DNA of 35,255 bases from positions 1 to 35,255 of the forward strand of contig JAIXQS010000178.1 of assembly GCA_027485615.1 (NCBI GenBank), in the 5' to 3' direction. Position 1 is the first letter of the stretch. Each line of letters starts with the position of its first letter. The translations under genes were made by a program, and so were the position numbers. This document shows positions 32,968 through 35,255 of the stretch, piece by piece. Source of the DNA: Verrucomicrobiaceae bacterium. GTDB taxonomy: Bacteria > Verrucomicrobiota > Verrucomicrobiia > Verrucomicrobiales > Akkermansiaceae. Under the pieces are notes generated by a model. The model was not told the origin of the DNA. It did not search any database and saw nothing but the letters and a program-made list of their open reading frames with translations.

Positions 32968-33096
32968 CTCGGTCCTGTGCGGCCCCACATCGAGGTTGCG
33001 CCGCTTGCGGGCAACGACGCCACGCTCGAGCGCGCGGTCATCGAGATCCGGCGAATGGCGGCGGAGCGAAAAGCCCCGCCTAATGCGGAGCTCTGA
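32968..33096 (+). pseudogene. 3' remnant of an unrelated gene, stop followed by a terminator
   Basis: On the plus strand a frame reads GPVRPHIEVAPLAGNDATLE and then a helical Arg/Glu-rich end (RAVIEIRRMAAERKAPPNAEL), stopping at TGA 33094-33096. A strong rho-independent terminator begins 4 nt later, which supports this as a genuine gene end. There is no start codon or family match upstream, because the frame runs into the soxA fragment. I do not recognise the protein. Both it and soxA have lost their 5' parts and meet head to head. Confidence 0.5.
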
Positions 33097-33099
33097 GCG

Positions 33100-33140
33100 C
33101 CTTCCTAGCCCGCTGCGCTGAGCAGGCTCGAAGGTTTTTT
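33100..33140 (+). terminator. Rho-independent terminator
   Basis: CCTTC (33100-33104) pairs with GAAGG (33130-33134). Inner pairing is AGC/GCT and CTGC/GCAG around a GCTGA loop, followed by TTTTTT (33135-33140). It lies directly after the stop of the broken plus-strand gene. Confidence 0.75.
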
Positions 33141-33455
33141 ATTGGCGGGGCAGGAATGATGGGGTTGCAAACAGCCTCCGGTCAGGAGGATTTCCGTCTC
33201 GGGTCAGAGTCCGGTTTCGAACTCCCGCCCCGGGGTCTACCCACTTCCAGGGCTGGTTTCCCTCGTGCCGAGGCCCTCTGCCGCACGAATGAAGCCCTTC
33301 GGCTTGGTACGGCTTGAGATGCGAAGGGGGTGACCGATTCGCGCGAGCGACGTGACCATGGGCTCCCCAGGAGACACGCGCTCGAGCGTGGCATACCGCT
33401 CTGCGATCGACGCGACCTTGATGTGACCGCATGTGCGATTACGTGAACATTCGAT
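33141..33455. other. Gene-poor spacer between the broken genes and the first toxin-antitoxin module
   Basis: I see no supported gene here. A minus-strand frame over 33237-33464 has no recognisable family and no ribosome site. A short hairpin CCTCC/GGAGG is present near 33174-33188 without a T-run. CGGCTTGGTACG (33300-33311) recurs at 34679-34690. The stretch reads like decayed intergenic DNA of an accessory segment. Confidence 0.4.
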
Positions 33456-33461
33456 TACACT
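33456..33461 (+). promoter_or_regulatory. -10 box of the first toxin gene, six bases before the start codon
   Basis: TACACT (33456-33461) lies 6 nt before GTG 33468, so transcription would start at or next to the start codon (leaderless). The -35 region (GTGCGA, 33433-33438, spacing 17) is weak. The same geometry occurs before the second toxin gene at 34906. Confidence 0.4.
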
Positions 33462-33467
33462 CAACGG

Positions 33468-33764
33468 GTGTACAAAGTCGTCCTCACAGAGTCGTTCGAT
33501 CGATGGCTGGAAGGGCTGCGTGATGCGCAGACCCGACGCCGTCTGGTTCTGCGACTTCGCAAGGCGAGCCTCGGGCAGCTTGGCGATGTCAAGCCGGTCG
33601 CCCAGGGGGTCTACGAGATGCGCGAGTTCTTCGGTCCCGGATGGCGGATGTACTACGCGCGTCGCGGCGACGTCCTAATCGTGATGCTCGGGGGCGGAAC
33701 AAAGGGAACGCAGGCACGGGATATCGAGAAGGCCATTGCTCTGGCCGAGACCATCGAGGACTAG
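33468..33764 (+). CDS. RelE/ParE-superfamily toxin of the HI1419-type addiction module
   Basis: A 98-residue small toxin (Gp49/HigB-like group, 'addiction module killer protein'). Family features are YKVVLTESFDRWLEGLRD, ARRRLVLRLRKASLG-like helices, LGDVKPVAQGVYEMREFFGPGWRMYY and GGGTKGTQARDIEKAIALA. Proteins of this type usually block translation by mRNA cleavage at the ribosome or act on gyrase, and are neutralised by the partner. The start GTG 33468 has no Shine-Dalgarno, consistent with a leaderless message. The antitoxin gene begins 4 nt after the stop. Confidence 0.9.
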   Translation: MYKVVLTESFDRWLEGLRDAQTRRRLVLRLRKASLGQLGDVKPVAQGVYEMREFFGPGWRMYYARRGDVLIVMLGGGTKGTQARDIEKAIALAETIED

Positions 33765-33768
33765 TCAA

Positions 33769-34068
33769 ATGACCAAGAAGATCAAATTGTCCGAGTTGGC
33801 CGAGTTCGATCCGTCCAAGTACCTGGACGACGACGAGGCCATCGCCGACTACATCCGCCTGGCTATCGAAGATGGGGACCCAGGGCTGCTTGCTGCAGCC
33901 CTCGGAGATGTCGCTCGTGCGCGGGGGATGACACAAGTGGCGCAGTCGGCTGGTCTGACCCGGGAAGCGCTGTACAAAGCTCTCCGACCCGAGGCCCACC
34001 CTCGCTTCGACACGATCCAGAAAGTCTGCAAGGCTCTTGGCGTCAAGCTGACTGCGACCACCGTTTGA
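33769..34068 (+). CDS. XRE-type antitoxin of the HI1420-type addiction module
   Basis: A 99-residue antidote protein. The N-terminal part (KIKLSELAEFDPSKYLDDDEAIADYIRLAIEDGDPGLLAAALGDVARARG) is the toxin-neutralising segment typical of the HI1420 family. It is followed by a Cro/XRE helix-turn-helix (MTQVAQSAGLTREALYKALRPEAHPRFDTIQKVCKALGVKL). The start is ATG 33769, 4 nt after the toxin stop; the open frame to 33736 lies inside the toxin gene. The toxin-first order is normal for this family. It probably autorepresses the module. Confidence 0.92.
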   Translation: MTKKIKLSELAEFDPSKYLDDDEAIADYIRLAIEDGDPGLLAAALGDVARARGMTQVAQSAGLTREALYKALRPEAHPRFDTIQKVCKALGVKLTATTV

Positions 34069-34082
34069 CGGAGTAAATTCCC

Positions 34083-34478
34083 ATGACAGCAGCCTGTGCC
34101 TGCGGCAGCTCATCGATCACGGTAAACACGGGCCCCCTCATGCTCGGTGTCTGCCACTGCACCAACTGCAAGCGCCGTACAGGAAGTGCCTTCGGAATCT
34201 CGGCCTACTTCGCCAAGGACGCCGTCGTTCGGCAAGAAGGCGACACGAAGGTCTATGCCTTCCACCACGCCGCGCAAAATCACGATCAGGAGCGTCATTT
34301 CTGCCCACACTGCGGCACGACGCTGTTCTGGTTCGTGTCCTCGCTGCCAGACAAGATTGGGATTGCGGGCGGATGTTTCGATGGCGAGGGCCTACCGGAG
34401 CCGACATACGCCGTCTCCGATGCCAAACGAGAACCGTGGGTATCGTTGCCATCCAGATGGCAGGTGTGGGCCGAATGA
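34083..34478 (+). CDS. GFA (glutathione-dependent formaldehyde-activating enzyme)/CENP-V family zinc protein
   Basis: A 131-residue zinc protein with the GFA pattern: CAC (Cys5, Cys7), CHCTNC (Cys24, Cys26, Cys29) and FCPHCG (Cys74, Cys77). The fold is a beta-sandwich binding one or two zinc ions. Some members bind glutathione adducts; most have no known function. It starts 14 nt after the antitoxin stop and may be read from the same promoter. It looks like cargo next to the toxin-antitoxin genes and is not linked to the peptide island. Confidence 0.9.
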   Translation: MTAACACGSSSITVNTGPLMLGVCHCTNCKRRTGSAFGISAYFAKDAVVRQEGDTKVYAFHHAAQNHDQERHFCPHCGTTLFWFVSSLPDKIGIAGGCFDGEGLPEPTYAVSDAKREPWVSLPSRWQVWAE

Positions 34479-34870
34479 GGCTGATGAGGCCACACGTGAA
34501 GTTCGATCAGACCCAGAGCTCCTGACTTTTCGGACCTCGGTACGGATCATCAGCACATCGCGGCGATCGCCAAGTGCTTGTTCTGTCTCACCTTTTTCAA
34601 ACTTGCTCAGTCAGGAGGTCCAGAGAAAGTTGCAGTCTCTGCGAGGTCGGTGACCCGATGAGTAGAGGCTTCCCTGATCGGCTTGGTACGCCGCGGATCT
34701 GAAAATCTCAATCAGATCAACGCCTTGCGAGAGCCGGTGTGAAGCTAGGGAAAGTTGCAGAAAGCAACTTGGCGGCCCAGCAGCCATCACAGCACTAACT
34801 TGCTCAGTTTTCAGTCCCCTACATCTTGGTGGCGTCGGGGATTCGAACTGAACATGAAGAAGCACGATCC
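34479..34870. repeat. Gene-free stretch with short direct and inverted repeats
   Basis: No gene is supported. AACTTGCTCAGT occurs at 34600-34611 and 34797-34808. GAAAGTTGCAG occurs at 34625-34635 and 34750-34760. AAGTTGC/GCAACTT (34752-34758, 34764-34770) is a perfect 7-bp hairpin with a 5-nt loop. CGGCTTGGTACG at 34679-34690 repeats 33300-33311. The order of the two repeat types is reversed between copies, giving a roughly mirrored arrangement. Function is unknown; a decayed mobile-element end is one possibility. Confidence 0.45.
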
Positions 34871-34899
34871 TTGCTGCGCGTAGCGCCACACGCTACAAT
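34871..34899 (+). promoter_or_regulatory. Promoter of the second toxin gene
   Basis: TTGCTG (34871-34876), 17 nt spacer, TACAAT (34894-34899). The ATG is 6 nt past the -10, so the message would be leaderless or nearly so. Confidence 0.5.
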
Positions 34900-34905
34900 T
34901 GGCGC

Positions 34906-35184
34906 ATGATCCGAAGCTTCAGGCACAAAGGCGTTGAGCGCTTCTTCAAATCCGGCTCACGCGCCGGGATTCAAGCGGCTCATGCCCCGCGCCTGGCTCG
35001 GCAACTGTCCGCGCTAGACGCCGCCACAAGGCCCGAAGACATGAACCGTCCTGGGTGGGACTGGCATCCCCTCAAAGGCGGCCTGTCCGGCCACTGGTCA
35101 GTCAGCATCAACGGTAACTGGCGTCTGACTTTTGCTTTTGAAAACGGCGATGCCATCCTGGTGGACTACCAGGATTACCACTGA
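34906..35184 (+). CDS. higB: HigB-type toxin (RelE superfamily, plasmid maintenance killer)
   Basis: A 92-residue HigB. Markers are MIRSFRHKGVERFF, AHAPRLARQLSALDAATRPEDMNRPGWDWHPLKGGLSGHWSVSINGNWRLTFAFENGDAILVDYQDYH, the canonical HigB length and ending. It is a ribosome-dependent mRNA endonuclease by family. It is a different toxin family from the one at 33468. ATG 34906 has no ribosome site and follows a -10 box at once. The antitoxin start codon is 8 nt beyond the stop. Confidence 0.95.
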   Translation: MIRSFRHKGVERFFKSGSRAGIQAAHAPRLARQLSALDAATRPEDMNRPGWDWHPLKGGLSGHWSVSINGNWRLTFAFENGDAILVDYQDYH

Positions 35185-35191
35185 GGACACC

Positions 35192-35255
35192 ATGAGTTCG
35201 ATGTTCAATCCCCCCCACCCTGGCCTCACGTTGAGGGACGACATCCTGCCTGCCC
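35192..35255 (+). CDS. higA: HigA family antitoxin, N-terminal part (3' end outside window)
   Basis: From ATG 35192 the frame reads MSSMFNPPHPGLTLRDDILP before the window ends. The PPHPGxxLRDDxLP opening is characteristic of HigA (VapI-like XRE antitoxins). GAGGAC precedes the start. It completes the HigBA module begun at 34906. Confidence 0.85.
   Translation, partial: MSSMFNPPHPGLTLRDDILPA

Noticed and set aside
33237..33464. 75-residue minus-strand frame in the spacer before the first toxin gene
   Set aside because: No ribosome site, no family features, and it covers the toxin promoter region.
34824..34848. tRNA-like 3' end on the minus strand (TTCGAATCCCCGACGCCACCA), possible integrase attachment site
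   Set aside because: Counting from the T-loop leaves two bases too few before CCA, and the 5' half of the T-stem does not pair. No tRNA body or integrase is present.
34479..34905. Integron attC site behind the toxin-antitoxin/GFA genes
   Set aside because: No RYYYAAC/GTTRRRY pair with a foldable arm is present, and the antitoxin and GFA genes are only 14 nt apart.
1..35255. CRISPR arrays, rRNA genes, complete tRNA genes, insertion sequences or a replication origin
   Set aside because: No spaced repeat array, conserved RNA gene, transposase or iteron cluster was seen on either strand.

Overview
The window is GC-rich chromosomal DNA that looks betaproteobacterial. Family content suggests the Burkholderiales (Comamonadaceae/Sphaerotilaceae type); this is an inference from protein flavour only. 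Genes sit in tight head-to-tail groups, with many 4-nt ATGA/GTGA overlaps.

Layout. (a) 1-1206: tail of an SDR gene, an NmrA-like NAD(P)-binding protein with its own promoter/operator, and a terminator. (b) 1207-7834, minus: ECF sigma factor, TonB-dependent receptor, M81 (MlrC-type) peptidase, C26 gamma-glutamyl hydrolase-like protein, peptide-ABC binding lipoprotein. (c) 7928-13463, plus: OppD and OppF ATPases, SCP-x type thiolase, alpha-methylacyl-CoA racemase, second M81 peptidase. (d) 17923-13504, minus: MFE-2 type 3-hydroxyacyl-CoA dehydrogenase, two MaoC half-hydratases, PaaG-like isomerase, OppB and OppC permeases. (e) 18059-22280, plus: acyl-CoA ligase, class III aminotransferase, MelB-type transporter. 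(f) 23625-22326, minus: CPBP intramembrane protease (same superfamily and size as microcystinase MlrA) and a SnoaL-like protein. (g) 23742-25981, plus: P1 (DmpA/BapA) aminopeptidase and a D-arginine-dehydrogenase-like D-amino acid oxidoreductase. (h) 30191-25978, minus: crotonase-family protein, two acyl-CoA dehydrogenases, M55 D-aminopeptidase. (i) 30309: TetR regulator, whose promoter shares a 12-bp palindrome with the promoter of group (c). (j) 30982-35255: soxG, a 5'-truncated soxA, a broken unrelated gene, then two HigBA-type toxin-antitoxin modules around a GFA-family gene.

My reading is that 1207-30905 is one catabolic island. It would import a peptide through the outer membrane (TonB) and inner membrane (Opp, MFS). 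It would cut peptide bonds that involve D-, beta- and gamma-linked residues (CPBP, M81 x2, C26, P1, M55). It would oxidise D-amino acids, remove a beta-amino group (aminotransferase), and degrade an alpha-methyl-branched acyl chain through CoA ligase, racemase, paired dehydrogenases, split MFE-2 and SCP-x thiolase. The inventory fits microcystin/nodularin-type peptides: Adda is an alpha-methyl beta-amino acid, and D-Glu is gamma-linked. The substrate is an inference; no enzyme here proves it. The far right end is a separate accessory segment.
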